Part shown: piece by piece, positions 16,046-24,259 of the stretch | Layout: each line of letters begins with the position of its first letter | Numbering within the stretch: the first letter of the stretch is position 1 | Origin: Thermoflexia bacterium | Lineage (GTDB): Bacteria; Chloroflexota; Anaerolineae; B4-G1; DUEL01 | Reading direction: 5' to 3' | Length of the DNA stretch: 34,308 nucleotides | NCBI GenBank assembly: GCA_011192125.1 | Contig: DUEL01000007.1 | Span: 1-34,308 of the forward strand | The notes under the pieces: generated by a model | What the model was told of the DNA's origin: nothing | The model's database searches: none | What the model saw: the letters and a program-made list of their open reading frames with translations, nothing else | Position numbers and translations under genes: made by a program

Positions 16046-17023
16046 GTGAAACGTCGATGGCAGTTCGCAATCGGGCTGGTGATCAGCCTTGTTGCCCTGG
16101 TGCTGGCCCTTGTAGGGATCGACCTCTCTGAAGTCGCCAGAGCGCTCGCCGAGGCGGATTATCTCTGGCTGATCCCCACCGCGCTGGGGATCCTGGCCTA
16201 CCTGTTCGCCCGCGCCGTTCGCTGGCGGCTGCTCCTCGGCCCACAGGTCAGCCTCTCCCGTTGTTTCTGGGTGACCAACATCGGCTACCTGGTCAGCAAC
16301 GTCCTCCCGTTCCGCCTGGGCGACCCCGCCCGGGCGGTGGTGATCGGCCGGTCGGGGGAGGTCTCCACGGCGGCGGCCCTCTCCACGGTGGTGGTGGAGC
16401 GGGTGCTGGATATGGTGATGGTGGTGTTGCTCCTGGCAGGGCTTGCCCCCTTCATTGCCGGGGCCGGGCGGGCGATGGGGGCTGGGTTGATCGCGGGAGG
16501 AGCGGCGCTGGCGGCTCTGGCGGTCCTGGTCACGCTGGCCTTCCGCCCCGAATGGGGGCGACAGGCGGTCCGTTGGGCACTGGGCCGGGTCCCACGCCTG
16601 GACGTGGAGCGGTGGGCCGGCCGGTTCGACGGCCTGTTCGAGGGGTTGGCCCCCCTCCGCTCGGGGCGGCGAGGGTTGGGGTTGCTCCTCTGGTCGGTGG
16701 TCGCCTGGTTCTGGGTGGTCTTCTTCTACTGGACGCTGCTGCGGGCCTTTCTCCCTCGGCCTCCGACCCTGGCCGCGCCGTTCCTGGTCTGCGTGATCGG
16801 TCTGGGTATGGCGGTGCCGTCGTCGCCGGGGACCGTGGGCGTCTTCCACGCCGTCGCCCGTTACGCCCTTACCGTCCCTTTCGACGTTCCAGCAGGCCAG
16901 GCCGTCACCATCGCTTTCGCGGCCCACGCCTTTCAGTATCTGATGATGTGCGCCCTGGGCCTGATCGGCCTGGCACGGGAGAGCATCTCCCTGGGATGGG
17001 TGCGGGAGCAGGTCGGTCGCTGA
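16046..17023 (+). CDS. UPF0104 / lysylphosphatidylglycerol-synthase TM-region protein
   Basis: The 325-residue protein has about seven to eight membrane helices and family patterns AYLFARAVRWRLLL, NVLPFRLGDPARAVVIGR, STVVVERVLDMVMVVLLL and the C-terminal VPSSPGTVGVFHAVARYAL. Such proteins are the flippase-like half of MprF and also occur alone beside glycosyltransferases, where a lipid-translocation role is often proposed. The aminoacyl-transferase half is missing. The start is a GTG without Shine-Dalgarno just behind a TATAAT box. The next two genes (epimerase, GT4) support an envelope glycolipid role. Confidence 0.88.
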   Translation: MKRRWQFAIGLVISLVALVLALVGIDLSEVARALAEADYLWLIPTALGILAYLFARAVRWRLLLGPQVSLSRCFWVTNIGYLVSNVLPFRLGDPARAVVIGRSGEVSTAAALSTVVVERVLDMVMVVLLLAGLAPFIAGAGRAMGAGLIAGGAALAALAVLVTLAFRPEWGRQAVRWALGRVPRLDVERWAGRFDGLFEGLAPLRSGRRGLGLLLWSVVAWFWVVFFYWTLLRAFLPRPPTLAAPFLVCVIGLGMAVPSSPGTVGVFHAVARYALTVPFDVPAGQAVTIAFAAHAFQYLMMCALGLIGLARESISLGWVREQVGR

Positions 17024-17043
17024 CCCTGGCGTGTTATGTATAA

Positions 17044-17121
17044 CCACAGAGACACAGAGAGCACAGAGGAATGAATCTCTAGAGAAATAAGGAAATCTCT
17101 GTGTCCTCTGTGTCTCTGTGG
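17044..17121. repeat. Second copy of the CCACAGAGACACAGAG palindromic element
   Basis: CCACAGAGACACAGAG (17044-17059) and its exact reverse complement (17106-17121) bound a 78-base element, with an inner CACAGAG/CTCTGTG pair and a central TCTCTAGAGA palindrome. It shares its arms with 9428-9497. Unlike that copy it has no T tract and lies between two co-directional genes. Confidence 0.88.
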
Positions 17122-17148
17122 TCAGAAAGAGTATGGAGGGAAGGGGTA

Positions 17149-18165
17149 GTGAGACGATACCTGATCACCGGAGGGGCCGGGTTCATCGGCGTCAACTATG
17201 CTCACCGGCTGCTGGCGCGGGGGGAAAAGGTGATGATCTACGATGACCTTTCCCGCCGTGGGGCTGAGGCCAACGTCGACTGGCTTCGATCCGAGCACGG
17301 GGAGGAGGCTTTCGAGTTGATCGTGGCCGACGTGCGAGACTTCGAGCCGCTGGCGAAGGCGGCGCGGGAGGCCGACGTCATCGTCCACCTGGCCGCGCAG
17401 GTGGCGGTGACGACGTCGGTGGAGGACCCCCGGACCGATTTCGAGGTCAACGCGCTGGGGACCTTCAACGTGCTGGAGGCGGCCCGTCTCTCGGGGCGGC
17501 AGCCCATCGTGCTCTACGCTTCCACCAACAAGGTGTACGGTGGGATGGAGGATGTGGCCGTGGTGGAGGAACCGACCCGCTACCGGTATCGCGACCTCGC
17601 CGATGGAGTGCCCGAAACCCAGCCACTGGACTTCCATTCCCCCTACGGGTGTTCCAAAGGGGCGGGTGATCAGTACGTGCGCGACTACGCCCGCATCTAC
17701 GGCCTGCCGACGGTGGTCTTTCGGCAGAGTTGCATCTACGGGCCGCATCAGATGGGGGTGGAGGACCAGGGGTGGGTGGCCTGGTTCGTCATCGCCGCCG
17801 TCACCGGTCAACCTATCACCATCTACGGGGACGGCAAGCAGGTGCGGGACCTGTTGTACATTGACGACTTGCTGGACCTGTATGACCGGGCGGTGGAGCG
17901 GATCGACGTGGCGGCCGGACAGGTGTACAATGTGGGTGGTGGCCCGTCCCACACCCTCTCGGTCTGGGCGGAGTTCGGGCCGTTGCTGGAGCGACTGGTG
18001 GGCCGTCCCATCCCGGTCTCCTACGGCGACTGGCGGCCGGGCGACCAACGGGTCTATGTCTCCGACATCCGCAAGGCGCGGCGGGAGTTGGGGTGGGAGC
18101 CCCGCGTCGGCGTCGAGGAAGGGATACGGCGGCTGTATGAGTGGGTGGTGAGGTATTTTGGGTGA
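17149..18165 (+). CDS. NAD-dependent nucleotide-sugar epimerase/dehydratase (extended SDR)
   Basis: The 338-residue product has the extended SDR layout: the NAD-binding GGAGFIG (8-14), the acidic end of beta2 (YDDLSRRG), catalytic Ser125/Thr126 and Tyr166-x3-Lys170 (SPYGCSKGAGDQYVRDYAR), then RQSCIYGPHQMGVEDQGWVA and YGDGKQVRDLLYIDDLLDLY. These last two patterns resemble CDP-paratose/CDP-tyvelose 2-epimerases, but the sugar is uncertain. The GTG at 17149 is selected by GGAGGG eight bases upstream; the open frame running further upstream reads through the palindromic repeat and is not real coding. Confidence 0.9.
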   Translation: MRRYLITGGAGFIGVNYAHRLLARGEKVMIYDDLSRRGAEANVDWLRSEHGEEAFELIVADVRDFEPLAKAAREADVIVHLAAQVAVTTSVEDPRTDFEVNALGTFNVLEAARLSGRQPIVLYASTNKVYGGMEDVAVVEEPTRYRYRDLADGVPETQPLDFHSPYGCSKGAGDQYVRDYARIYGLPTVVFRQSCIYGPHQMGVEDQGWVAWFVIAAVTGQPITIYGDGKQVRDLLYIDDLLDLYDRAVERIDVAAGQVYNVGGGPSHTLSVWAEFGPLLERLVGRPIPVSYGDWRPGDQRVYVSDIRKARRELGWEPRVGVEEGIRRLYEWVVRYFG

Positions 18166-18197
18166 TTTGGTGATTGGGTGACTGGAGGTGCTTTCGG

Positions 18198-19361
18198 ATG
18201 AAGGTGCTGATTGTCCTCACCTACTACCGCCCTCACGTGAGCGGCCTCACTATCTACGTTGAGCGGCTGGCGCGGGGGTTGGCGAAGCGGGGTCACCAGG
18301 TCACGGTGATGACCTCCCGCTACGACCGGTCACTGCCGCTGGAGGAGGAGCAGGACGGGGTGCGGGTGGTGCGGGTCCCGGTCGCCTTCCGCGTCAGCAA
18401 GGGGGTCATCATGCCCACCTTCGGCTTCGTCGCCACGCGGCTGGTGCGGGAGCACGACGTGGTCAGCCTCCACCTCCCTCAGTTCGACGCGGCAGGCGTG
18501 GCGGCCCGTGCCCGGGTGATGGGGAAGCCTTCTACTCTGACCTATCACTGCGATCTGAAACTGCCGCCGGGGTTGTTCAATCGATTTGTCAACCTGGTGG
18601 TGCACGGGATGAACCACCTGGCTGGCCTCCTGGCAGACCGGGTCGTGGCCTATACCCGGGATTTCGCCACCCATTCGCCCTACCTCTCCCGCTTTGCCCA
18701 CAAAGTGGAGGTCATCCCCCCGCCGGTGGAACTGCCTCCTGCCTCGCCGGAGGAGGTCGAGGCGTTCGCCCGCCGGTACGGTCTGGACGGGAGCGGGCCG
18801 GTCATCGGGATGGCAGCGCGGCTGGCGGCGGAGAAGGGGGTGGAGGTGCTGCTGGATGCCCTGCCTCGGATCCTGGAGGAATATCCGACCGCGCGGGTCC
18901 TCTTCGCCGGGCAGTATCGGAACGTCCTGGGGGAGGAGGCCTACGCCCGGCGGCTGGCCCCCCTCTTCGAGCGGTACAAAGATCGTTGGACCTTCCTGGG
19001 CGTGTTGAGTCCGAAGGAGATGGCGGCCTTTTATCCCAATCTGGATGTCATCGTCGTGCCCAGCCTCAACTCCACCGAGTCCTTTGGCCTGGTGCAGGTG
19101 GAGGCGATGTTGTGCGGCACGCCGTCCATCGCCAGTGACCTGCCGGGGGTGCGCCAACCGGTGTTGCAGACCGGGATGGGGGAGGTGGTCCCGATCGGCG
19201 ACAGCCAGGCCTTGGCAGAGGCGATCCTTCGTGTAGTGAATAACCGGCAGCGGTATATTCGCCCCCGCGAGGAGATCGCCGCCCGCTGGAACACCGACCG
19301 GACGGCGGTGGGGTACGAAGCGCTGTTTGAGCGGTTGTTGCAAAAGGAGACCTCCAGATGA
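18198..19361 (+). CDS. Family 4 (GT4-like) glycosyltransferase
   Basis: A 387-residue GT-B enzyme. The N-terminal half has LTYYRPHVSGLTIYVERLAR, the acceptor-side loop. The C-terminal half holds the nucleotide-sugar-binding EX7E motif in STESFGLVQVEAMLCGTPS, preceded by VIGMAARLAAEKGVEVLLDA. It likely transfers a sugar to a lipid or polysaccharide acceptor at the membrane. GGAGGTG lies seven bases before the ATG. The 32-base gap to the epimerase is made of GTGATTTGGTGATTGGGTGA-type words. The stop overlaps the next ATG (ATGA). Confidence 0.92.
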   Translation: MKVLIVLTYYRPHVSGLTIYVERLARGLAKRGHQVTVMTSRYDRSLPLEEEQDGVRVVRVPVAFRVSKGVIMPTFGFVATRLVREHDVVSLHLPQFDAAGVAARARVMGKPSTLTYHCDLKLPPGLFNRFVNLVVHGMNHLAGLLADRVVAYTRDFATHSPYLSRFAHKVEVIPPPVELPPASPEEVEAFARRYGLDGSGPVIGMAARLAAEKGVEVLLDALPRILEEYPTARVLFAGQYRNVLGEEAYARRLAPLFERYKDRWTFLGVLSPKEMAAFYPNLDVIVVPSLNSTESFGLVQVEAMLCGTPSIASDLPGVRQPVLQTGMGEVVPIGDSQALAEAILRVVNNRQRYIRPREEIAARWNTDRTAVGYEALFERLLQKETSR

Positions 19362-20302
19362 AGTTCCCACCCTGGTTGGAACGTCGCCTCTCCCCTCCTG
19401 CCCGTGCCTTTCTTCAGGAAGCCCGCCGCACGCCAGGTTACTCCCTCTTCGATCTCCTCCACGGCTATATCTATGCCCGCTGGACATATCTCTACATCGG
19501 CATCGGCACGGGGGAGCATCCTCTGGCCCGTGTCCTTGGTCCTCTGGTGCGGCTGGTGGGTCGTCTTCTGCCCGCCCGGCCCCAGGAAACCGTCGACCGC
19601 CTTACCCTTGCCGACACCTATCACGGCAAAGTCGTCCCGCTGGAGGCCGCGACGCAACTGGTTGCCGTCGGCGAGGAGATCCGATTGACCGATCTTGAGC
19701 GGGTGGTGCCCTACGCGCGGGCGCGGGATATCATTCTCAAGAACCCGGACCACATCGCGGTGATCGAATGCCCCTGCCGGGCGTCGCGGGCCGACCCGTG
19801 TGAGCCGCTGGATGTCTGCCTTGTCATTGGGGAGCCTTTCGTCTCCCTGATTCTGGAGTACCATCCGCGCCGGGCCCGTCGGATCACGTCCGACGAGGCG
19901 ATGGAGATCCTGCGAGCGGAGGCCGCCCGGGGGCATGTCCACCACGCCTTTTTCAAGGACGCGATGCTGGATCGGTTCTACGCCATCTGCAACTGTTGTT
20001 CCTGCTGCTGCGGGGCGATGCAGGCTCACCAACGGGGAACCCCGATGTTGGCCTCCTCTGGCTACGTGAGCGAGGTGGATGCCGATCGGTGTGTCGGGTG
20101 CGGCCTCTGTGCCGACGCCTGTCCCTTCGGCGCGGTCGTGGTGGGGGAGGGAGTAGCTGTGGTCGATAGGGCGGCCTGTATGGGGTGTGGTGTGTGCACA
20201 CTGCGGTGTCCTGAAGGGGCCCTCGCCCTGGTGCGCGACCCTGCGCGGGGGGAGCCGTTGGAGATCTACCGGCTCCTCGCCGAGGCGGAGGGCGGCGGGT
20301 AA
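19358..20302 (+). CDS. Cys-rich protein with two C-terminal [4Fe-4S] ferredoxin motifs
   Basis: The 314-residue product ends with two classical CxxCxxCxxxC motifs (Cys245/248/251/255 and Cys274/277/280/284), enough for two [4Fe-4S] clusters. Before them are a CPC (138-140) plus Cys148/154, and a striking CNCCSCCCG run (211-219), which could hold a further cluster or metal. The N-terminal 130 residues have no ferredoxin features. Proteins of this layout occur in anaerobes as uncharacterised ferredoxins, and an electron-transfer role is inferred. It is translationally coupled to the glycosyltransferase by a 4-bp overlap, which is an odd pairing. Confidence 0.85.
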   Translation: MKFPPWLERRLSPPARAFLQEARRTPGYSLFDLLHGYIYARWTYLYIGIGTGEHPLARVLGPLVRLVGRLLPARPQETVDRLTLADTYHGKVVPLEAATQLVAVGEEIRLTDLERVVPYARARDIILKNPDHIAVIECPCRASRADPCEPLDVCLVIGEPFVSLILEYHPRRARRITSDEAMEILRAEAARGHVHHAFFKDAMLDRFYAICNCCSCCCGAMQAHQRGTPMLASSGYVSEVDADRCVGCGLCADACPFGAVVVGEGVAVVDRAACMGCGVCTLRCPEGALALVRDPARGEPLEIYRLLAEAEGGG

Positions 20303-20491
20303 GTGTCCCTGGCGATTGCCTCTCGTCCAGGAAGGCCCTGAGGTTTGGACGAGAGTTCGGACATCGGGTGTGAGGCTCCTGGCCTCGCGCAGGCCTGAGG
20401 GGCCGGTGCCAGGCCGATTTCCCGCTAGCCCCGCCTGCTTACGGCGGGCTGGATGTGTCCGAGCTCCTGTCTAAACCCCAGACAGGCCCCG
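20303..20491. other. Non-coding gap with several small inverted repeats
   Basis: I see no gene here. It contains CTCTCGTCC/GGACGAGAG (20320-20328 with 20347-20355) and CCTGTCT/AGACAGG (20466-20472 with 20480-20486), plus a bulged AGCCCCGCC/GGCGGGCT pairing between them. None is followed by a clear T tract. It may be a transcribed leader, a degenerate repeat or part of a terminator region. I do not recognise a known riboswitch; no B12-box was found. Confidence 0.5.
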
Positions 20492-20519
20492 TTGCAATCT
20501 CTCCCTCTTGGTTTATAAT
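20492..20519 (+). promoter_or_regulatory. Promoter of the response-regulator gene (leaderless)
   Basis: TTGCAA (20492-20497) and a perfect TATAAT (20514-20519) are 16 bases apart. The ATG begins at 20529, nine bases after the -10 box, so the mRNA would start at or just before the ATG. No ribosome site is visible. Confidence 0.75.
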
Positions 20520-20528
20520 TCCCCACGG

Positions 20529-21194
20529 ATGATGAAACTGTTGCGTATCCTGTTAGTGGACGATCACATACTCTTCCGCAAGGGGCTGGCCCGGTTGTTG
20601 GACGCCCAGCCCGACTTTGAGGTGGTAGGGGAGGCAGCCGACGGGCTGGAGGCGTTGGAGCAGGCCCGCGCCCTCCGGCCCGATGTGGTGTTGATGGACC
20701 TTCGGATGCCGGTATGCGACGGGCTGGAGGCCACCCGCCGCATCAAGCAGGAACTCCCCGATGTGCGGGTGGTGATGCTCAGCGTCTCCGAGGACGAACA
20801 GGATTTCTTCGCCGCCATCCGGTGCGGCGCCGACGGGTATCTGGTCAAGAATATGCGACCGGAGGGGCTGTTCCAGGAACTGCGGGGGCTAGCCCAGGGA
20901 GAGGCGCCCATCTCCCGGGTGATGGCCGGAAAACTGATGCGTCAATTGGCGCAAGGCCGACGGACGGTCCCTCCTTCTGTCTCTCTCGATCTTCTCTCGC
21001 CCCGCGAGCAGGAGGTCCTTCTCCTCCTCGCCGAAGGGCTTTCCAACACAGAGATTGCCGCTGAACTGGGCATCGCCGTCAACACAGTCCGCAACCACGT
21101 CCGCAACATTCTGGAAAAACTGGGCCTGCGCAATCGGGTCCAGGCCGCCGTCTACGCTGTCCGGTGCGGATTGCTCCCGGTTGATAGTCCGTAA
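20529..21194 (+). CDS. NarL/FixJ-family response regulator
   Basis: The 221-residue protein has a complete receiver domain: acidic pair Asp11/Asp12, phosphoacceptor Asp57 (PDVVLMDLRMP), Ser85 and Lys107. A LuxR-type helix-turn-helix follows (about 155-215) with LSPREQEVLLLLAEGLSNTE and NTVRNHVRNILEKL. It should bind DNA as a phosphorylation-controlled dimer. No sensor kinase is in the window. Two consecutive ATG codons (20529, 20532) follow the promoter directly. The gene lies just upstream of a second receiver-like gene and the Wood-Ljungdahl cluster, so it may control them. Confidence 0.94.
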   Translation: MMKLLRILLVDDHILFRKGLARLLDAQPDFEVVGEAADGLEALEQARALRPDVVLMDLRMPVCDGLEATRRIKQELPDVRVVMLSVSEDEQDFFAAIRCGADGYLVKNMRPEGLFQELRGLAQGEAPISRVMAGKLMRQLAQGRRTVPPSVSLDLLSPREQEVLLLLAEGLSNTEIAAELGIAVNTVRNHVRNILEKLGLRNRVQAAVYAVRCGLLPVDSP

Positions 21195-21221
21195 GGACTA
21201 TTGAGGCCTCTGTAATAGTCC
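21184..21221 (+). promoter_or_regulatory. Three-segment competing hairpins at the end of the response-regulator gene
   Basis: Segment A ATAGTCC (21184-21190), segment B GGACTATT (21195-21202) and segment C AATAGTCC (21214-21221) allow A:B or B:C pairing but not both. The A:B hairpin contains the stop codon region (TAA 21192-21194), so a ribosome finishing translation would free B to pair with C. No T tract follows B:C, so simple attenuation is not proved. Confidence 0.45.
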
Positions 21222-21231
21222 ATCTGCGCTA

Positions 21232-21260
21232 TAGACAAGAGAGACTTGCGAGGGTATCAT
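21232..21260 (+). promoter_or_regulatory. Promoter of the receiver-DUF166 gene
   Basis: TAGACA (21232-21237) and TATCAT (21255-21260) are 17 bases apart, each one base from consensus. The start codon at 21290 is about 23 bases after the expected transcription start. Confidence 0.65.
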
Positions 21261-21274
21261 AGACGCTGGTTAAC

Positions 21275-21287
21275 TGACCGGCGGTCA
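21275..21287. promoter_or_regulatory. Operator-like palindrome TGACCG-G-CGGTCA
   Basis: A perfect 6-bp inverted repeat with a single central base lies between the promoter and the ATG (21290). The form resembles TetR-family operators, but no TetR gene is in the window. It occupies the place of a ribosome-binding site, and no Shine-Dalgarno is present. It could equally be a small RNA hairpin. Confidence 0.4.
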
Positions 21288-21289
21288 TT

Positions 21290-22411
21290 ATGCACTCCTG
21301 TCGCGTTTTTATTCTCACCGATCACCCTCTCTTCGCCGAGGGGATGGAGACTCTGCTGCGGGGCCAGCCCGGGTTGGAGGTTGTGGGGACGGGGGGCGTC
21401 GCGCCAGAGGTTTTCTCCCGTATCCGTGAAGTTCTCCCCGACGTCGTTGTGGTCGGTGCCTCCGGCGAGGAGCAGGAAGCGCTGCTTTCCCGTCTTTTCC
21501 TAGAGTTTCCCGGCCTGAAGGTTGTCTGTCTCAACCTGGACGACAACCGGATCCGCATCTACTATCACCAGATGAAGGTGGGGCGGCAGGTCGAGGACCT
21601 GGTGGAGGCGATCCGGCAACCGTTGGAGTGGGGCGGCCCTCGTCCGGCCACGATGCGCATCTTTGCCATCGTTCAGGGCCGGTATGGGCAGCGGATCGTG
21701 GAGAACATCCGGGCCTTCGGTCCACAGGGGTGGACGGTGGAATCGTGGCGACCTCCCGACCTGCCGGCCCTGCTGGATGATCCGGAACAGTATCTCCCTC
21801 TCCACGTGCCCCCTGCCGATTTGATCCTCGCTCTTGGAGAGAGGCCTGCCGTCGCTCAGTTGATCCCGGATATCGCCCGCCGTGCCGACGCGCGGGCGGT
21901 GATCGCTCCGGTGGACCATCTGGCCTGGCTTCCTGAGGGGCTGATCCGCCAGTTGCAGGAACGGCTGCGCAGGCTGGGGGTTGAAGCGGTTTTCCCCCGG
22001 CCTTTTTGTTCTCTGACGGAGGATGGCTACAACCTGCGGCATCAGCGGGTCGCCTATTCGAACCCCTGGATCTCCGAGTTCGCCCGTCATTTCGGGCGGC
22101 CCGTCTTCCGCATCCGTTGCGAGGATGGGGTGGTCAAAGCGATAGAGGTGGAAAGGGATGCCGCTTGTGGCTGTGCCCGGTTCGTGGCCGAGCGGCTGGT
22201 GGGGGTGCCGGTGAGCGAGGCCGTCCATCAGGCCGGGCTCTACCACCATCATTATCCCTGCCTTGCCGGAATGACCATCGAGCGGAGTCTGGGGGATACA
22301 TTGCTCCACCTCTCCGGGCAGTTGATGCGCCAGGCGGTGGAGGTGGAGGTGGCCCCGCTCTTGCCACGGGCGGCCTATCTGGTCCCGAAGGGACGAAGTG
22401 AGGCGCGGTGA
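21290..22411 (+). CDS. Degenerate receiver domain fused to a DUF166 domain
   Basis: The 373 residues split in two. Residues 1-115 are receiver-like and align with the neighbouring regulator (TDHPLFAEGMETLLRGQPGL against its DDHILFRKGLARLLDAQPDF), but the phosphoacceptor Asp is replaced (PDVVVVGAS, Gly56). Residues 122-365 are DUF166: MRIFAIVQGRYGQRIVENIR, RAVIAPVDHLAWLP, PRPFCSL, RDAACGCARFVAERLVG and GLYHHHYPCLAGM. Conserved-looking Cys240, Cys293, Cys295, Cys324 and His319-321 could bind a metal or Fe-S cluster. DUF166 is known mainly from methanogens and Wood-Ljungdahl anaerobes (from memory). It precedes fhs by 62 bases and may be co-transcribed. Confidence 0.85.
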   Translation: MHSCRVFILTDHPLFAEGMETLLRGQPGLEVVGTGGVAPEVFSRIREVLPDVVVVGASGEEQEALLSRLFLEFPGLKVVCLNLDDNRIRIYYHQMKVGRQVEDLVEAIRQPLEWGGPRPATMRIFAIVQGRYGQRIVENIRAFGPQGWTVESWRPPDLPALLDDPEQYLPLHVPPADLILALGERPAVAQLIPDIARRADARAVIAPVDHLAWLPEGLIRQLQERLRRLGVEAVFPRPFCSLTEDGYNLRHQRVAYSNPWISEFARHFGRPVFRIRCEDGVVKAIEVERDAACGCARFVAERLVGVPVSEAVHQAGLYHHHYPCLAGMTIERSLGDTLLHLSGQLMRQAVEVEVAPLLPRAAYLVPKGRSEAR

Positions 22412-22473
22412 CTGGCCCGGTTTCCGCCGGGATTTGTTGAGTCAACTATCACAAGTGTTCAGGAGGTCATACG

Positions 22474-24246
22474 ATGCCCGTCAAGCGTGTCTATCCGGTC
22501 CCTAGCGATATTGAGATCGCTCAGTCGGCTGAACTGATCCCCATCGTCGAGATCGCCGAGAGCCTGGGACTCACGGAGGATGATCTGGACCTCTACGGCC
22601 GGTACAAGGCCAAGGTCCACCTCGACGTGCTGGAGCGATTCAAGGACCGGCCCAACGCCAAGTACATCGACGTGACCGCCATCACGCCGACCCCGCTTGG
22701 CGAGGGCAAGACCACGACGACCATAGGGCTCACCCAAGCGCTGGGGTCCGTACTCGGCAAGCGAGTGATGTGCTGCATCCGCCAGCCGAGCATGGGGCCG
22801 ACCTTCAACATCAAGGGCGGGGCGGCCGGCGGCGGCTACAGCCAGATCATCCCGATGGAGGACTTTAACCTCCACCTCACCGGCGACATCCACGCCATCG
22901 GCGTCGCCCACAACCTGGTGGCGGCCGCGCTCGATACCCGGATGTTCCACGAGAGTCGGCAGTCGGACGAGGCCCTGCGCAAGCGCGGTATCGACCGGCG
23001 ACTGGATATCGACCCCGACACGATCATGTGGAACCGCGTGGTCGACGTCTGCGACCGCTCCCTGCGCGAGATCGAGGTCGGTCTCAACGATGCAGAACTG
23101 AGCCCCATCTTCCCCCGCAAGACTGGCTTCGACATCACCGTCGCCAGCGAGCTGATGGCCATCCTCGCCCTCGCTACCAGCCTGAAGGACCTGCGGGAGC
23201 GGGTCGGGCGGGTGGTGGTGGCGATGGACAAGAAGGGCAACCCGGTCACCCTTGAGGACATGAAGGTCGCCGGGGCGGTGACGGTGCTCCTCAAGGATGC
23301 ACTGATGCCCAACCTGATGCAGACCCTTGAGGGTCAGCCCGCCTTCGTCCACGCCGGGCCCTTCGCCAACATCGCCCACGGCAACTCCTCCATCATCGCC
23401 GACCTGATCGCCGTCAAGCTGGTGGACTACGTGGTCACCGAGAGCGGCTTCGGTGCGGACATTGGGATGGAGAAGTTCTTCAACATCAAGTGCCGCTACT
23501 CCGGCCTGATCCCCAACGCGGTGGTCCTGGTGGCGACGGTCCGTGCCCTCAAGATGCACGGTGGCGGTCCCACGGTGAAGCCCGGCCTCCCGCTGGACCC
23601 GGCCTACACCGAGGAGAACCTGGAACTTCTGGAGAAAGGCCTCTGCAACCTGGGTGCCCACATCAAGAACGCGCTTCGCTTCGGCATCCCCGTCGTCGTC
23701 GCCATCAACGCCTTCAAGACCGACACCGAGGCGGAGTGGGAGATGGTCCGCGAGTACGCAGTCGCCCAGGGGGCCGAGGACGCGGTGGTCACCAAGCACT
23801 GGGCCGAGGGTGGCGAGGGCGCGGCCAAACTGGCCGAAGCGGTGGTGGCGGCCTGCGAGAAGCCCAGCAATTTCCAGTTCCTCTACCCGCTGGATTGGCC
23901 CATCAAGAAGAAGATCGAGACCATCGCCAAGGAGATCTACAACGCAGCGGGCGTCACCTACGAGCCGCTGGCCGATCGGCAGATCGAAGCGTTCGAGAAG
24001 GCGGGTTTCGGCAACCTCCCCATCTGCATGGCCAAGACCCACCTGAGCATCAGCCACGACCCCAACCTCAAAGGCGCGCCCTCCGGTTTCATCCTGCCGG
24101 TGCGGGAGGTTCGGGCCAGCGTCGGCGCTGGCTTCATCTACCCGCTCATCGGCAAGATGCGGACCATGCCCGGCCTGGCGACTCACCCGGCCTATATGGA
24201 CATCGATATCGACGTGGAGACGGGCAAGATCGTAGGGTTGTTCTAG
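22474..24246 (+). CDS. fhs: Formate-tetrahydrofolate ligase (formyl-THF synthetase)
   Basis: Catalyses formate + THF + ATP to 10-formyl-THF, the formate-activating step of the methyl branch of the Wood-Ljungdahl pathway. The 590-residue product has the P-loop [16 protein letters not shown] (71-86), [34 protein letters not shown] and [19 protein letters not shown]. It is about 30 residues longer than the usual ~557. AGGAGGT (22461-22467) sits six bases before the ATG. It is followed by a 20-bp perfect hairpin and then the CODH/ACS genes, so it heads or is early in that operon. Confidence 0.97.
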   Translation: MPVKRVYPVPSDIEIAQSAELIPIVEIAESLGLTEDDLDLYGRYKAKVHLDVLERFKDRPNAKYIDVTAITPTPLGEGKTTTTIGLTQALGSVLGKRVMCCIRQPSMGPTFNIKGGAAGGGYSQIIPMEDFNLHLTGDIHAIGVAHNLVAAALDTRMFHESRQSDEALRKRGIDRRLDIDPDTIMWNRVVDVCDRSLREIEVGLNDAELSPIFPRKTGFDITVASELMAILALATSLKDLRERVGRVVVAMDKKGNPVTLEDMKVAGAVTVLLKDALMPNLMQTLEGQPAFVHAGPFANIAHGNSSIIADLIAVKLVDYVVTESGFGADIGMEKFFNIKCRYSGLIPNAVVLVATVRALKMHGGGPTVKPGLPLDPAYTEENLELLEKGLCNLGAHIKNALRFGIPVVVAINAFKTDTEAEWEMVREYAVAQGAEDAVVTKHWAEGGEGAAKLAEAVVAACEKPSNFQFLYPLDWPIKKKIETIAKEIYNAAGVTYEPLADRQIEAFEKAGFGNLPICMAKTHLSISHDPNLKGAPSGFILPVREVRASVGAGFIYPLIGKMRTMPGLATHPAYMDIDIDVETGKIVGLF

Positions 24247-24259
24247 CGTGTTTTGTGTA

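Noticed and set aside
20303..20528. Cobalamin or THF riboswitch before the regulator or C1 genes
   Set aside because: No B12-box or other conserved core is recognisable; only small unrelated hairpins were found.
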